Of a DNA stretch of 64,000 nt, positions 47,229-62,000 are shown piece by piece. This DNA comes from Piper betle (lineage: Eukaryota; Streptophyta; Magnoliopsida; Piperales; Piperaceae). The stretch is from the NCBI GenBank assembly GCA_033002965.1, contig JAURVB010012636.1, forward strand, positions 186,001 through 250,000, written 5' to 3'. Numbering within the stretch: the stretch's first letter is position 1; the number at the start of each line of letters is the position of its first letter. The position numbers and the translations under genes were made by a program. The notes beneath the pieces were generated by a model, which worked only from the letters and a program-made list of their open reading frames with translations, searched no databases and was not told where the DNA came from.

Positions 47229-49186
47229 GAAACCGCGGTGGGGAAGGATGGGGATGGATTCTTCTTGATATCTTCAAGGTGCCATGGGTCGACTTGACTC
47301 TTGATTCTTGATTCTTGACTCTCCGAGTTCGGTACCAAAATTTGCAGAGCAGTTGGCAGTCGGGGAGAGAGCTGAGAACAGATACCAGCTGGTACCTACC
47401 GACTAAGGGCGTAAGTTGTAATTGAACTCAGGTTTTTTTTAAAAGAAAAAAAGAAAAAAAGAAAAAAGAAAAAAGCTCAAATTATTAAATATTTCACCTA
47501 TAATAAAATTCATAGTCTTCGTAGTTTGATGAAAAGAACTTGAGATTTTTTTATTTGTTGAGATAAAAGTATTAATGTGTACTAAAAGAACTTGCACTAG
47601 AGAGTACTAGGTTTTTTTTGGAGTGATATTATATTTCGTGGAGTCAATGGACTTGTCTAAGTTCAAAATTTTATTAATCAAAAACAAATTAGACATTTAC
47701 ATTAAGCTTTCGACCCGATTAAACGTGGTTCGTAAAAATATAAAATTATGTCAAGTTCTATTTGATTTAGCTAATTTAGAATCAAGTAGAACTCAACTTT
47801 TTTCCAACCGAGCTCAACTCCACTTAACATCCTTAATCCAATATTTCTAATTAGACTACAAATACACAAATAATAAAGTCAATGGAAAGAGCGTGGCAGC
47901 TGACAAGCGCATGCCACCAATTTTAAGTGCTTAATTGCCCATTGTATTTTGAAAGATGTTAAAGTACACTATCATTGAAGACCAACTTAATAAACATCCT
48001 TCGAGTACGAGATTTATAAGAGGATCAGTACTAAAGTTCTCGCACACCACCAAGCAATAATGATTATGATTATGTAAAAAAGCTCCCCACAACAAGCAAT
48101 GACCTAGATTCGGAATGATCATATGCAGAAGAGGAACCGCGCTCAAGTACATGCATATCGTCTAATCTAAGCAAACACACCTCAATCATATCCGCCTGCA
48201 TCAGTGTATATTGTAGATTTTACTATTAGGATACTCCAACTTTATTCCACCTACCTGCGACTTACAAAACCATAACCATGTTGGATCAGTGTAATGGTAT
48301 GTTCCCACTGCGACATAAAAACTTTACATAAACAAGCGGTAGGCACTAAAGAACACAGCTGATGGAGCACAAATTCGCGCGTCAACATGCATCAAGGAAC
48401 TGATAAAGTAACAGGAAAATCATCAGAGACATGCAAGATTCTGTAAAATTTGGTAAAAAATTTGGCTTCAATTGTGAGATACTTGCGGCATTAATCCATT
48501 ACATGCGAAGGCTTAACCTTTATAAAACAGTACAACAATCACAAAGGATGGTAACACAAACCTTAATAACCCGTGCGTCAAAAACTGCTATTCAAGTTTG
48601 AAACATTTTTTTTCAACGCGAGTGAAGTTTAAAACTGGCAGATCACGCAGTTAGCCCACCCAAATGGCCCTAGAGATGGGATAGATGATAGTTAAGTTCG
48701 TCTGCATGCACGATCACTCCTGCTTATAATTATCCAATGTAACATACATAGTTTATTACGACGTAAAAATTATAATAATAGCTGCATTGAAATTGCAGTT
48801 TGCCCAAAATAATCACACCCCATTACATGTGACCAATGCCAGTACGTATCAGAGTCACCGAACCAGTTATTTTAACAAACTAAAAAACCTATACAGTATT
48901 TGTTGCTAGTCCCTACAGATCAGGGAACTAAGACGAAATATAAGTCATGCTCTGTACACCAAAGAACAAACTACCAATTTCTCCCAGTTGTTCTCGCAGA
49001 TCTTCTTCGACATATCACGATTCAGGTATCTTAATTCACAGAATATATATGGGTTGCAATGAATTTGAACAATTCCTTCCAAATTGTTAAAAGACGAGAA
49101 TATGGGAACCTGCCCGTGGTGTATTCTATTCTGTACAATGGCCTTCAGCAACAGGGTGTAGCAAATCAATGATAAATCCTATTTAG
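47229..49186. other. Intergenic between mannosidase 5' end and ASR3 3' end
   Basis: Mixed AT-rich DNA with a poly-A/AAAAAG stretch near 47440-47475. The last few hundred bases next to 49187 may be ASR3 3' untranslated region. Short ORFs match nothing recognised. Confidence 0.45.
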
Positions 49187-52100
49187 TCATAACTTATCTG
49201 CAATCCGCCCTATTGCATCTGCAAGTTTGGACAAGGCCCCAACAAGGCTCTCGGTGTATTCTTTCCGCTGGTCCCTATCTAGTTCCATGTTCCTATTTTG
49301 AGCTTCAAATTGTGCAGCTAGCATACGACTATTTTGCTCTAAAACTTCAATTAAATGTTCTTGCAGGTCTGACATCTCATTTCCTTCAGGTGAAACCCGT
49401 TTCCTCTTGCGTTCTTTGGACGTTGCTCCTTTCTCATGATCCTCCCGGCTTTTCTTCCCTTGCATTTGACCTGTAATAAAAGCAAGATAAACTGTAGTTG
49501 AGGACTTAATCTGATATCTTATTCAATGCCATGAACTTAGACTACACAAAGAATATTCCATCAGGATAGCTATTTTAACATGAGTATAAACACTGTAGGA
49601 ATGGTTCCACCTTAATATAATAGTTCGAACAGAATTAAAAATGAGCAGGTGGGTATTGGATACTAGAGGTAGCGAAAACTAGATAAACCATTGCCCAGAC
49701 CATTGAGCCAATCATCACAATTGCATTGAAATGAATAAAAATAAAGGCTACTGTGTTCAAACAGTTATAACACATAGTGTGGAAAGAACAGTAGCTCACA
49801 TAAATCGCAGCCAACAAAGTTACAACATGAATTGCACAAATCAAACTATACCTGGTTTAATAGCTTCTCATTAACTAAAGCCACATTTCATTCACAAATC
49901 CAAAAATTTCATATTTACTACTATTAGAAAATCTTTTTCCTCTGATAAAAAGATACTAAATTAGAAGAATTTAGCAATGATATTATATCAATAATACCTC
50001 CTTTAAACTCAAACCAAGCAGACGGCAGCTAAAAAGACTAGCAAGATGCAAATGCTAGTTCAAGCACATCTACATGTTATGCTTAACCAACACAAAGGAT
50101 GCAACTTAAAAACTCACTGATTTAAGTTACTAAGTCAAGCCATATCAGTGTATCTTCTTGCAGCCAAAAATTGTCCAGATCACTTAAGTAAAACAAGGTT
50201 AACAGTGATGCAGTACGACAACGGAAAATGATGATCAGGCTATAGTTAGCAAGTTTATTTACTTATTTGATACATGCTTCCTTATATTAGTATTTTCTTC
50301 CTTTCACTTAAAAGATTGATCCATCCTACATAGATGGAGAGTTTTTACGTTAAATTAAAGTTGACCAAGAGTATATTTTCCCCTTTATTTACAGTTTTTA
50401 CTTCTTTCATTTTCATAGTTGGTCTTTCTCTGCCCTTGCAAACTACACTAGCAACTTTCATATTCAACAAGCATTAGTATTTTTTTAAGTCAAGTGGTAA
50501 GCTCAAATTAGTATTTTTTTTCATATTCAACCGGAATATAAGTGTAGAATTAGTATTTTTTTTAAGTCAAGTGGAAAGCTCAAATTCACCTGGACTAGAT
50601 AATTCTTGGCCCGACGGTTCATCCGGCCTTTCTTGATCCGGTGTCAGGCAACGCCTTTCTGCAAAAAGAAAACAATCATGGTTAAAAAATGCCAAAAAAT
50701 AACTTGCTTGCTTTGACCTCAAACTTCTAAGCAGAGCAGAATAGGAGTAAATTAAAGGAAAACTATATAGTCCGATTTTTATTTCCTACGTCAGCTTCCT
50801 ATTGTGCGGCTGACTAAGCATACCTCCACCAACCTTTGATGGTGTTAGTGATATGTATGTAGCAGAATTTACACTTCACCCCTCCTAATACAAGGAAGGG
50901 GGTAAATTGATCCTACAGCCCATAGCCAATTCACGTTCTATAATGGGCCTAAAAATAAAAGTCATCTTACAATCAACACCCAGTAATAGACAAGTCATTC
51001 AAACCATAATCACCAATTCATAAACTTAAGTGACATTCCAAACTAATTCATTCCGACTTCACTCACTAAATCATGTTTCCAAAATGTAACCAAAACCAAT
51101 AAATAACCAATCTACATTATCAGTGGAATTACACATCTTAATAATACCAAGAATCAGTTTAAGATGCAAAATTCTGTCGGCTGCCAAGCACTACCCTCAG
51201 TATGAACTAAGTCAAGATGAGTACTTCTTAGCAGACATGAAGCAAAATTTCAATCAACAAGGTCTACAAACAAAATTAGCAAGCTTTTGTCACGAGACAA
51301 CCAAAGAAAAAGGAATAAAGCCATGTCCAGAGGTGATTGGTAGTGTCAAACTTCGCAAACCCACGACCACAATCTCAACTCTGATCTAGAAAAAAATAGA
51401 TTTTACATGCAAAGCAACATGCTAAGCTGGAGTTTAAGTAGTAGTCAGGATACAATGCAATAGACGTTAATATTGAGACGATGATATTGGAAAACTTCTT
51501 TGATTATTGGGAATTCTAGTTTCACTATGATCCATAATCGACATGATCGGCATTTCAATTAATAGGTTGAATAGGTTTAAAATTTCTCAGAGTTTGAAAA
51601 TAGGGCATTTTCTACATTGCAGTTATCATCAGTTACTACACTGAGATGATTTAATTAATTACGAGATTAGACCAGTTGTGCTCTGTTATCACTTTTCTTA
51701 CTCCATTTACTTAAAAGTCTTGCATGGTAGAATTGTATACGTATCTACAGTTGCGGATAGAGACCATAAGAAAGAAAACAGAAAATTTGGAATTGAGCGG
51801 TGATATGGCCTCTCTAACCCTGAATCAAACTATTTGAGAGCAGGTGGATAAGCATAATTGTGTTTAATTTATCACTCGAGCTATTTATTTTGAGGCCTTG
51901 CATAATGTAACCATAATAATAATAACGGCAACGAACGCTACATCACACAGGCAAGGAATGAAGTATGGAAGACAACAACAAGAGATACAGATAAAAGGAC
52001 AAGTACGACTGAATCGAACCGAGAAAAAAAAAGTACGATTGAATTGAATTGAAAAAGTGGGGGGAAATGATGTATAAACCTGAGACAGGAATGGGAGCCG

Positions 52101-52713
52101 CAGGGCTATCCACCTCCTTATCAGGGCTCCGGACAGCATCCTCGTGGGCGGCCGACTGTTCATTGTCAGAAGAGAACAAACCCTCGTCGGCCGCGGCGGG
52201 CCGACCGCCGTCCAACACGGCCACGGTCACCTCCACCTCCTCCTCCGCCTTGGCCGCGGCTCCGTCAAGTATGTCGTAGACCTCCCGGTCGAAGAACCCG
52301 GGCAGCTTCTTCTCCCTCCTCAAATCGTTCCTCATCACCCAGAACGACTCCGACCCATCCGACGCCTGCGACTCCCACTCCTTTATCTTCCTGAAATCCC
52401 CGGCCAGGTTGCTCCACCGCTTCCGGCACTGCACCGGCCCCCGGTTCACGCCGTGACGCCCGCAGTACGACGACACCGACTCCCACTTGGGCTCAAGGGC
52501 CCCGCCGCCGCCGGCGGAGGCGCGGCCGCCCCGCCGGACCCGGCTCTCCGCCACCCTCTTCCCCTGGATGAGAACGAGGATCTCCTGCCGCGTCCACCGC
52601 GGCAGCCGCGGCGGCCGGTTGCTCCCTTCACCCGACGCCGCCACCGTGTCCTCCGCCGTCGCCACCACCACGGTGCCGTTGGTTCCATCGGTGGGCCCCG
52701 CGTCGAGGACCAT
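49187..52713 (-). CDS. ASR3: ASR3-like trihelix transcriptional repressor
   Basis: Homologue of Arabidopsis ASR3 (SH4-related 3), a nuclear trihelix repressor that dampens immune gene expression downstream of MPK4 (family knowledge). Three exons: 52713-52080, 50658-50590, 49470-49187, with clean phases. The trihelix DNA-binding domain spans about residues 37-140: RLPRWTRQEILVLIQGKRVA, ALEPKWESVSSYCGRHGVNR, GPVQCRKRWSNLAGDFRKIK, then ESFWVMRNDLRREKKLPGFF. The last exon encodes a basic KERKRKRVSPEG stretch and a C-terminal coiled coil (LIEVLEQNSRMLAAQFEAQN, ending LADAIGRIADKL). I chose ATG 52713 (MVLDAGPTDGTNG); an in-frame ATG at 52806 would add 31 Pro-rich residues unlike the family. Exon 1 is much more GC-rich than the rest. 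No disabling change is seen. Confidence 0.9.
50659..52079 (-). other. ASR3 intron 1
   Basis: A 1.4-kb AT-rich intron with donor CTCAG|GTTTATAC and acceptor TTTTTGCAG|AAAGGCG. No internal gene or repeat is recognised; the ORF at 51123-51389 appears to be chance. Confidence 0.7.
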
Positions 52714-55700
52714 AGTAGGAATCAGATAAAAACGGGGTTTCGGCGTGGCGTAAACGAGGGGACGGGGGGTGGGGGGGTTGGGGGTGGGTGGGGGTTGGCC
52801 ACGCACGGAACGGACGGGGGGCAGCCAAGGCCCTAATCCCGGAGCTTAGAGAGGGTATAATCCCAATTGGGGATTAGGATCACATATATCAGAACTTACT
52901 TATGGTCCCTCTAATATTTATAATTTATTATCTCCCTCTTTATAGGATTATGTCCCTCTTTTTTTCTCTCTTTTTTTATATTTCTCCATTGCTTGTATGA
53001 TTAGTTGGGGATGTAGAAAGACCATAATTTATTGGACAGGTCTAAGCCATCTATGCCCTTTGATATCTTATATCACAGCAACTAATTGTTCTACTCGCAT
53101 GTTATTTTTTATTTCACCTTCCTTTGGAACAACAACAAACATTTGTTTCGATTTGGGATCTACTATTCAAATGTCATGTCTAATTTTATAATTCATTGTT
53201 TGTTCTTTAACAATTTCGTTTTCCGGATTATCCCATCATATCAGATTAGCAAACGTTAACCTAATTCGGTGCAATAATAGGATCTTACTTGTAATAAATA
53301 ATTTTCCACGTGATTAACGGCACGCTCCGATGTGCAGACAGCCTGTATCACGCAGCACTCCATTAAAAGAGGGCATTGTCGATGGGCGCATGCATGACGG
53401 TGTGTCCAATAATTCCTCAAAGGTTTAAAAGGGGGAGGTAATGCTGACGGGTGATAGCTAATAGCTTAGCTCGGTTTTAAGGAAGGGAAGGAGTATTTTG
53501 ATTAGGGAAACACTAATTGACAAGCAGGCTTGCCGTCTTAATCCACCCTTCTTTTGTAAGTACTCCTATAGCATCCCGTGTGGGGGTGAGAGGACCACGC
53601 CACCAACTCCCCCGGCCTTTGCCCATTAGTCTTTTTCTTACACATAAGACTTGGGACTGGGGGTGAAAGCAATATTATTGTGAAGTGCGTCAACGTCTCC
53701 ATCCATTGCCCTATTGGTAGGAGTGATGTATTTGGTTGCATCTACGATTGATTGACTGCCTCTACTGCTTCCTTTTGGATGTTGAGCTAGTTCGGTGTGT
53801 GTGGGGGCCATCGGGGCCGCTAATTCGAATGGGTTTTAATGCTCAGACGAGTTCAAAATATAAATAAATAAATAAATAAAAATATTATTTTAGGATCAAC
53901 CCCTGGCTAGTGGGCCCCGAAGTGTAATCATATGATAAGAAGGGGCTAGGAAGTTCAATAAACCATCCATTTGACATTTTAATAGGCAGCCGATTTGACG
54001 TGGCACGGATGGCGGGAAACTTTTATGGCAATTGCAAAATGCCACGACGCCCACGACTGGTCCTTTTTTTATATTATAAAATTCTAATTAAAGGATGCCT
54101 TAATTTACTCGCAATATAACGGTGATTAATATGATATTCGTGATTAAAAAGTATTTTTTACGTAACTAAGTTGGGGTTGTAAATAATTATCTTTTTTTTC
54201 TTAAACAAAATGGCGGTGCCACAAGCTAATAGCAACCTAGTGAACAATGTTTTTTTTTCAAAAAAATAAATACTTTGGACCATTTTTTTTAAACTGAACC
54301 CTTTTTTTTAAAAAAGAAAACAATGTTATACTGAAACCTATGTAGTTAAGTCATTATTAAAAAACTTTTGAACAATAAATATCATACAAGCCATGTCACC
54401 TTTAAATCCTTTAATTATAATTTGTTTTTCAAGCTATTTTTCCCAGCTCCTTATGTTATTATTATGTATTATATGTTATCCTAAAGGCCAAAAATTTAAA
54501 AGAGTCTCGTATACATAAACTATACCTTATATAACTTATATTTACTACCACTTTTATTTAAATAATTTAGTAAGTCTCATCACCCAAAATTTATATTAAA
54601 AAATAAAAAATAAAAATAATTATAAATTTTTATTAAAAAATAATTATGTATATAATAATAAAGAGAAATGATAGGGTGAGAACTTAGATAATTCATTATA
54701 AAAATATTGATATTTCACTAAGAATTTATCTGTTTGTAGAGTATATTAAGTTATAAGATGTTAAGCATATTTTTATTAATATATTAGATTTTACCCAGTT
54801 AGGTATTAAATATAGGGACTAACGTAATTTTTTTGATAAATTATATTTTACACACTTTAAGAAAATTTATTATTAGAATTATTTTCTTTTAATATTCACG
54901 ACATCCTTCTAACATGGTTTATGGTTAGCTTTGATACCACATCTATCATTTTGATACCTATAAAAGCCCAACCAAATTATTGTAAATTAATTGGTTTAGG
55001 TATAGCTTTATAAGTGATTAATTAAATTAAAAATCTTAAACACACCATACTAATATATTAGATACTACTCTAATAAGTATTAAACGTAAGACCAACATAA
55101 TTTTTGAGGATACTACACATCTACTAAATAATCTTCGTAAGATATTTGACCGCATTAAAATTTACCATAAAAAACACAAAAGAGGAACTTTTTTAGAAAG
55201 AGATTTTATATTGTATATTTGCATCATAATACCTCTTTGTGAATCATAATTAACATAGTTTTATATATTTTACATGTTTTTTTGTCATCCAAATAAATCT
55301 AAAATGAAGATATGTAATATTTTATATTATTCTTATCATTGTCCTGCATTTTTAATGTCTTGTAGACACAGAGTTTTCTACGTCTTTCATAGAAGCTGAT
55401 CATTTTTTAATGAACTTCATAAACCTAATTTTTCTTTGGTATCAAAACCAACTCACCAGGGAATTTCCTATATGTTAACGTCTCTTTAATATCTCTGTCT
55501 ATTGTGACACAAACATAATTATATAGCCCATACTAAATAAAAGAAGGCTATGTGGCACGGATATGCAAGGTTTATGTGTAATGTCTACGACAATTCGTTG
55601 GGAAAATACTATTATCTTTGTCCCACGTCTCTGTATGAAATAAAAATCATCATTGTCTTGTATTTATATATGAAATGTGGGGTGCCTTGTGTAAATATAC

Positions 55701-56085
55701 TCATTTTAATATCTAAAGTGGCTGATTATTTTAAATCAAGGCCTACAGACCCATGTTCACAATGTATTCAATATGAAACAATGAACACACGTCAACTCAA
55801 CAAACGCGAAAGGCATCATCCCCGCCTTGTAACATAACATCCTCCCTAGCTCCAAATTTGCAACAATTTCTTTCCAACTTTCTATTTAGCATATAATTAT
55901 CCAAATACAACATAGAGAGACATGGGGAAATACTAGTATCTTGAAAATGAACTTACAGTTCCCCTTCCTATCATTTCATCTAAATACAATTGATCTATAG
56001 CAAATTTGAAGAGGATTGAATCCAAAACAATCATGTGGAATGTCTTGAAGGCAGCAGCGAATATCATAGGTAAGAGGTTCAAAAA
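52714..56085. other. Intergenic between ASR3 and SUVH4
   Basis: Starts with the GC-rich ASR3 5' flank, then becomes AT-rich, with (AAAT)n near 53861-53880. GCTTTGATACCA at 54928-54939 is the complement of a degenerate Copia primer-binding site. ATATTAGAT...GTATTAAA words recur near 54782 and 55057, a possible decayed LTR. No gene can be supported; the ORF at 55550-55837 is unrecognised. Confidence 0.45.
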
Positions 56086-59000
56086 TTAGTATAATCGCTT
56101 TCTACAGTCTATAGCACCACAGAAGCATGGCATTTTCTTTATACGCCCATCTGGTCCGACTACACTATCCACAGCGTAACCATAATCATAGGTAAGCTCC
56201 TGCAATAATGAAATTTGTAAACATTTAATTCAAGTAACCAAATTCCAAGGATTTTTAGACAAAAAGAAGTAAATTATAATCAGTGAAGAAACATTACCAC
56301 TGAAAGCTAAAAAATATGATATCCCAAGATTTAAAATCAATCAAGCAAAAGCTATATAAACAATCTACAAAGTATGTAATTTAACTCCTTGTGCATGGGA
56401 ACATGTTAACTATTAGAATAGGGAACGAATGGTTCATTTTTGTCCCTTGTTCCCCCATTTTTAATCTTTACATTGAACAAGAGCTACATTTTTAAGGCAT
56501 CAAAAATGGGTTTCCCGAACATGGAATTGCTTATAGAACACAGCAAAGACCCTCGTTGGGTTCAAGGCTAGACGTTGCCAATTACTCTAAAAATGGAACT
56601 CTTGTAGCGGAATAATCACCTGCAGAGGAGGGATATGTTCTGACGCAAAAAGAACTATCCTAGCTTGCTTAATGTCATGGTGAGAACTCAAAACACACTG
56701 CACAAAAAGATTTGGTTGGCAACTGTGATTAATAAACCGGGAAACATTGCCGACAGGTCCAGCATCTATGCAGAATTCTGGAACACTCTCTGCAATCTTG
56801 TCTTCTGATCTTTCAAGGTATGCATGGGCATTTGCAGAAATACTCCCTCTTCGACTCTATCACACAAAAGCAGAAAAAGCAACAGCCAAATGAATTGAGC
56901 ATACAAAGTAAAAGACTCCAAGTACAACTTCTAAACTCCGTACCTCCCGCCCGTCAAGCCCTTTCATAGTTTGAAGACAATCAATCTCAAAAACGAAAGT
57001 ATCCTGCACAACGGTATCCAATTCATCAGTCCTCATAAGAACTCCTTTGTATTCACAAATCAGAGCACCTGGAGGAATATGATCCCAGGACCTAACCCCC
57101 CACCCTCTGTTAGGAGTGCGAAACACCTGCATAAAGGAATACATTTCTTTTGTTTTTTTTTTTTGAGAAAGCAATTGCTTATATAATCTTAGACTGCCTG
57201 CCTGCAGGTAGACAATACACTAGAACCTTAACAAACCAGAGGTAATCTCGCAGAAGACCCCAACAATATTTTGTTGTTTCTACATAATTTCACAGTGTTG
57301 GTCCTAAATATAAAAATAACCTCAAGTTGATATCTTAATCCTCGCTGAGAAGTCCTGTTGACGCAATCAGGACCACAGCCACAGGCAGGGCCACACTCAA
57401 ATATGACTGCTTTGGCTTCCACAAGTCTAGAAAAGAAACCAGCAAAGCAAATATCAAACAAAGGAAGCAGCTTAATCCTCAAAGAGAAATCCACATGTCC
57501 TAAGATAAAATTCCTAGGACCTTATTTACTGAAATCAATCACTATATAATACGCAGAACACCTGATAACACAATAAATACAAAGAACAGATCGCCTTTAG
57601 AATCAAATCTTAATTTGATCACAGGCAGTACCACATCGGTTCTAGAAAAAGACAGATCACATGATAAGAACTTGGAACCTAGTTAGAGATTAAAAAATGT
57701 TTAAAAGGTATTTAGAAACATTAAAATACATAATCATGTAGAAGCCAGTATAAAGCACTTAAACGATTTTTTTAAAGAAATTTGAAAAAAAAACAATAGT
57801 TTTACAGACACACACACACACACTCTTTAAGGTGTTGGTAGTGAACCAATGATTATGGCATTGCAAAGTGAAGTTCTTCATTATAAATTACTATTGACAC
57901 AGTATAAAAGGCTACCTGCCACCTCCTTGTCGTACATATGGAAAATCAGAACCATTCAACCTTGCACAAGCACATTCTCTTGGATTTACACAACTTCCTT
58001 TGCATTCGCAACCACTAGCAAGTGGTGGTAAAGACACATTTTTCTTGATTTGCAAAGTATTGCAATAAATGTAACCTACAAAATACATCACGTAGGCTCT
58101 TAGAAACAAGTCATTTAGAATAGCATCACACCTATGCTTATTATGAACAGGTATATGACAAAAAGCCAATTAAACTGGTTCAGAAATGACTTGTGGTTTG
58201 TTTTGTGAAATGGATAACATCCTGTTGATAGAAATAGATCCATGATTGGAGAGGAACGTGGGAATCTCAATTATTTCAGGCAGGGAAAGGGAAATTTTTG
58301 GTGCTTCTAGGAAGCAAAGGCAATCCTAGTATACACCAAGCTTACAATTTTTCATTTTATCAAAAAACTCCATCTAATTACAGTTATACAAAGATATGGC
58401 GGTGAAATCAAAATTGTAACATAGAATTTTCTTTAACTCCCAATTCTGTAAAATCAACCCTATCACGATCATCACCATTGTCTATAAATACCTGAATAAC
58501 GTGCTAGAGAGTGAAGGAAAAGTGATAAAAATGCAGAATTGGGAGATTCTGGAGTTGTTATGCTGAATGCAAGAACAGCATCAAATATATCAAAAATTTG
58601 GAAGGGCAGTTACCAGTGAATCTTACCACTAGGAGGGAGTGGCGGCGTGTCGACAACATTAGTGGCTGGAATGGGAAGACACTCCAACCCATCACTGATA
58701 TCTTCACACACCAACCTTAGAGCACAAACAATACAAAATTACATGATGAATGTGGTCAAATCATTTACAAAAGAAAAGCAACTCTAAAAAATAAATCCAT
58801 AACATACCCATGAACATCCTTGGTAGACCGGGGTACTTGGGTTCGTGAAAAATAAACCTGACATTAAGAAAACGGAACAGTATTTGAATACATCAATCAA
58901 AGACTCAAATAATAGTGCTGGTAAAATTGAAAGAGATCCAATATACGATCCAATAGACCTGGTTGGTGGTCAAAAGAGGCTGGTCAAGAAGTCGCCTCAG

Positions 59001-62000
59001 CTGATACTTAAAAACAGTATACCCTGAAAGACCTTTTTCAGCCCAATATTTAACAACCTGAAGCAACACATAGCAAATTAATATTATGATGAAAAAAGGA
59101 AGGAATAGCATAAAAACACTTGAATCAATGTAACTTCAAACATTTACTGTCAGGTACTTGCTCAACCCATCTGGTCAAATATTTAGTTAAACACGCAAAA
59201 ATCAAACCAAACAACAGTAAATCTAAAGCACAGAAAATAAATAGTCAAACAATTATACATCACAATCATCACTGCCTTGACAATTGAGTGCTTTCAGATT
59301 TAAATTGACGACAAAAACTCACACAAAAACATATTACAATTTTTTTCTGCTTGATGCTTTCCCAACCCTCACAACAATTACTTTCTATTGGCACCATCAT
59401 CCTCTATCATTAAACCACATAATAATGAATTTGGGGGCATGGATCCCATTCTACCCCGCCACATGCTTGTCCATATCCTTCTGCAGAGCCTCCATCTACA
59501 TCCTTTTGTCCTTCCTCCAACCCTCTTTTGTACAATACAGAACAAGAAATCAAATCTTACAACTGAACTGGAGTGTCTCCTTTCCACACGTACAAATTCA
59601 TATCAATAGGTTGTATTGGTTTTAAGCAATAGAACACATTAAGCTTCTAGTTTTAATGAAGTTAGAGAAGTCCTCACATTACTTTATTGTCCAAAATGCA
59701 ACTCATTCAAGGAGCTTTACCATTTTGTGCAAGTAATTCTCATACAAATCCAAAAGAAACAGTCATTGATTTGAATGTAGACTCCTGTAAAGCCACGGTA
59801 CATAGAAAAAAAATGAGATTAAACCATACCTCATATAAGCCATCATAAGTGTAAACCTTGCCCACATAACTGTTCTTTGATGCATGCCCACGTGTGACTC
59901 TGACAGGTATCTTCTGTTCAATGTTGTTCTGCAAGTAAAAAAACTTCAGAAAATTCATTTCATGAGTCTAGACACATTATGTATGAGTTTTAAGTACCCA
60001 ATAATTGGAATCATGTACCTTGAAATCCATTATAAGCCAAGGCTAATATGATAATATGCAGGACAACTTTAGTTCAATGTCATCGTTAATTGTGAATCAA
60101 CATTTGACAAATGTTAAAGATGTTGTCAAATTGTTGAACTTTTATTGTAATATTTGTGTTTAAATCTCTTGCTGTTATTTGTTTGCTAGGCAGTTCCTAG
60201 AATTCAGCTAATTAGTTCTCCTTTTAAGCATCAAATGTACTTGTCATCCTCGTCTGTAAATAAGATAATGGAAATCAGTTGATTACCGAGTACTGCCTAC
60301 AATTTTTCATTTCTTTTACATTTAAATAACTGTGTTCACAATTCAATTTTTTTACAACTGATGTGGACCTCAAACTTCTGCGATGATGTTCATCCCTCTT
60401 ACCCCACCACATTTATTTGAAATAGTAAAGAAACTGATCTTTAAACCGTCCTCATTTGAGTACAAAAACTATGCCATGGAGCTTGCCTATCCATATGCAT
60501 ATCTCACATCATCAATGTTATCTACAAAGTACCAACTAAGTCCAAGAATGTGAATGTCTCTCTGTTCTGCTCTATCAAAAATCATATGATCCATATTCTG
60601 CATATAACTTCGATATCTATTTCTTAATATGTGTCGTCCATTTCATTTAGGCATCTTAAGTTATGAATGAAGAAAAAATATGCATTTCTCTGCACTTTAT
60701 TAATATCCTTAATGTGTGATCCATTTAATCCCTTCTGCAAAATTTATTGTGCTTTTTCAGAAATCTTGTCACTTCAAGGAGGAATCTAATGCAAACAGAT
60801 TAAAAAATGAAAAGGTTGATCCCAAGATAATATAAAGCATTATATAAAGTTAGGTTTCAGAAATTTAAAGAAGCAGGTATCTGGACTAGCATGCCTTAAA
60901 ATACCGATCCAAGAAAAGGAATGAAGTTTAATCATTGACTGTAGTTATAGGTCCATTAAGCAAATTTGACAATGTTCCAGGACTAACTACTTAGCCAAGA
61001 TAGTAGAACCAATAAAACAGATGCCTAGAAACATTAAACTGATCATCTTCCATAAAATGGTGGCACTAATGAAACAATTCTCATCTTCACAAAAGCATTA
61101 CAAGAATCGAAGAAAGAAAATCAAGCAATGGGTACATAGACAAACAAAAATAAAAAACACTCAAGCAATTAAACAATAAATTGACTAAGAAAAAGGACCT
61201 TCAATGCCAAGTTACCACGCTCCAGAACCTGATCTCGAATTTGTTGCTTGTTGCCTAACAGATTATTACCCCCCTGGCCAGTGTAAACCACATCTTCCAA
61301 ATTATCCACATCATCTTCATACTGGCCCGACATGACAATCGAGACAGCAATGGGAAGATCAACGCTTTTGCAGTCCTGAAATAATATAAATATAAAACTT
61401 CATGATTTCACAGCTGAGATGTGCATAGACAAAATAAAAATGAGATTTTTTAACTAAAAAAATCAACTAAAAATAAATCAGAAACAACAAAATGAGTAAT
61501 ACAAATAAAAAATAAAAAAACAAAGCAACTTGAAAGTATAGTTGAGAACCACCAATGACGTTGATAATAATAACTAGAATTAAATACAAATCATAGGATT
61601 ACAATATTCCTTCAAAATGTGCAATTAAGATTGGAGCCAAAAACTATCTTTCTATTTATAATCACTAGGTGCATCATCATATGACCAATGCCATCCTCAT
61701 AAGCAACTTTTTATATAAATCAAGATTTTCTTCGATTTTGGATTCTGGGAAGATCGGAGAGAGATTTAAAACACAAATCAGAGATATTTGAGGAATCTGT
61801 AATTATATAAAATATAAAACCTCCAAAACGTTAAACACCAATAGTTTAACAACAGTAAAGTCACCAACAAAGATTCTTTGAACAACCAATTAATATGCAG
61901 TTTTATGCGGGCATAAAGCACATGTACCATAGCAATTAAAATCTTCAATCAACAAATCAGCATGAGTAAAGATATATACCAAATTAGATTGCTCTGTTTT

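Noticed and set aside
49213..49476. Plus-strand ORF opposite the last ASR3 exon
   Set aside because: Antisense shadow of a conserved coding exon.
54780..55135. Possible LTR pair in the ASR3-SUVH4 intergenic region
   Set aside because: The recurring words are short and AT-rich. Without clear ends or a target duplication I could not support an element.
55550..55837. 95-codon ORF in the ASR3-SUVH4 gap
   Set aside because: No domain, no neighbouring exons, AT-rich surroundings.
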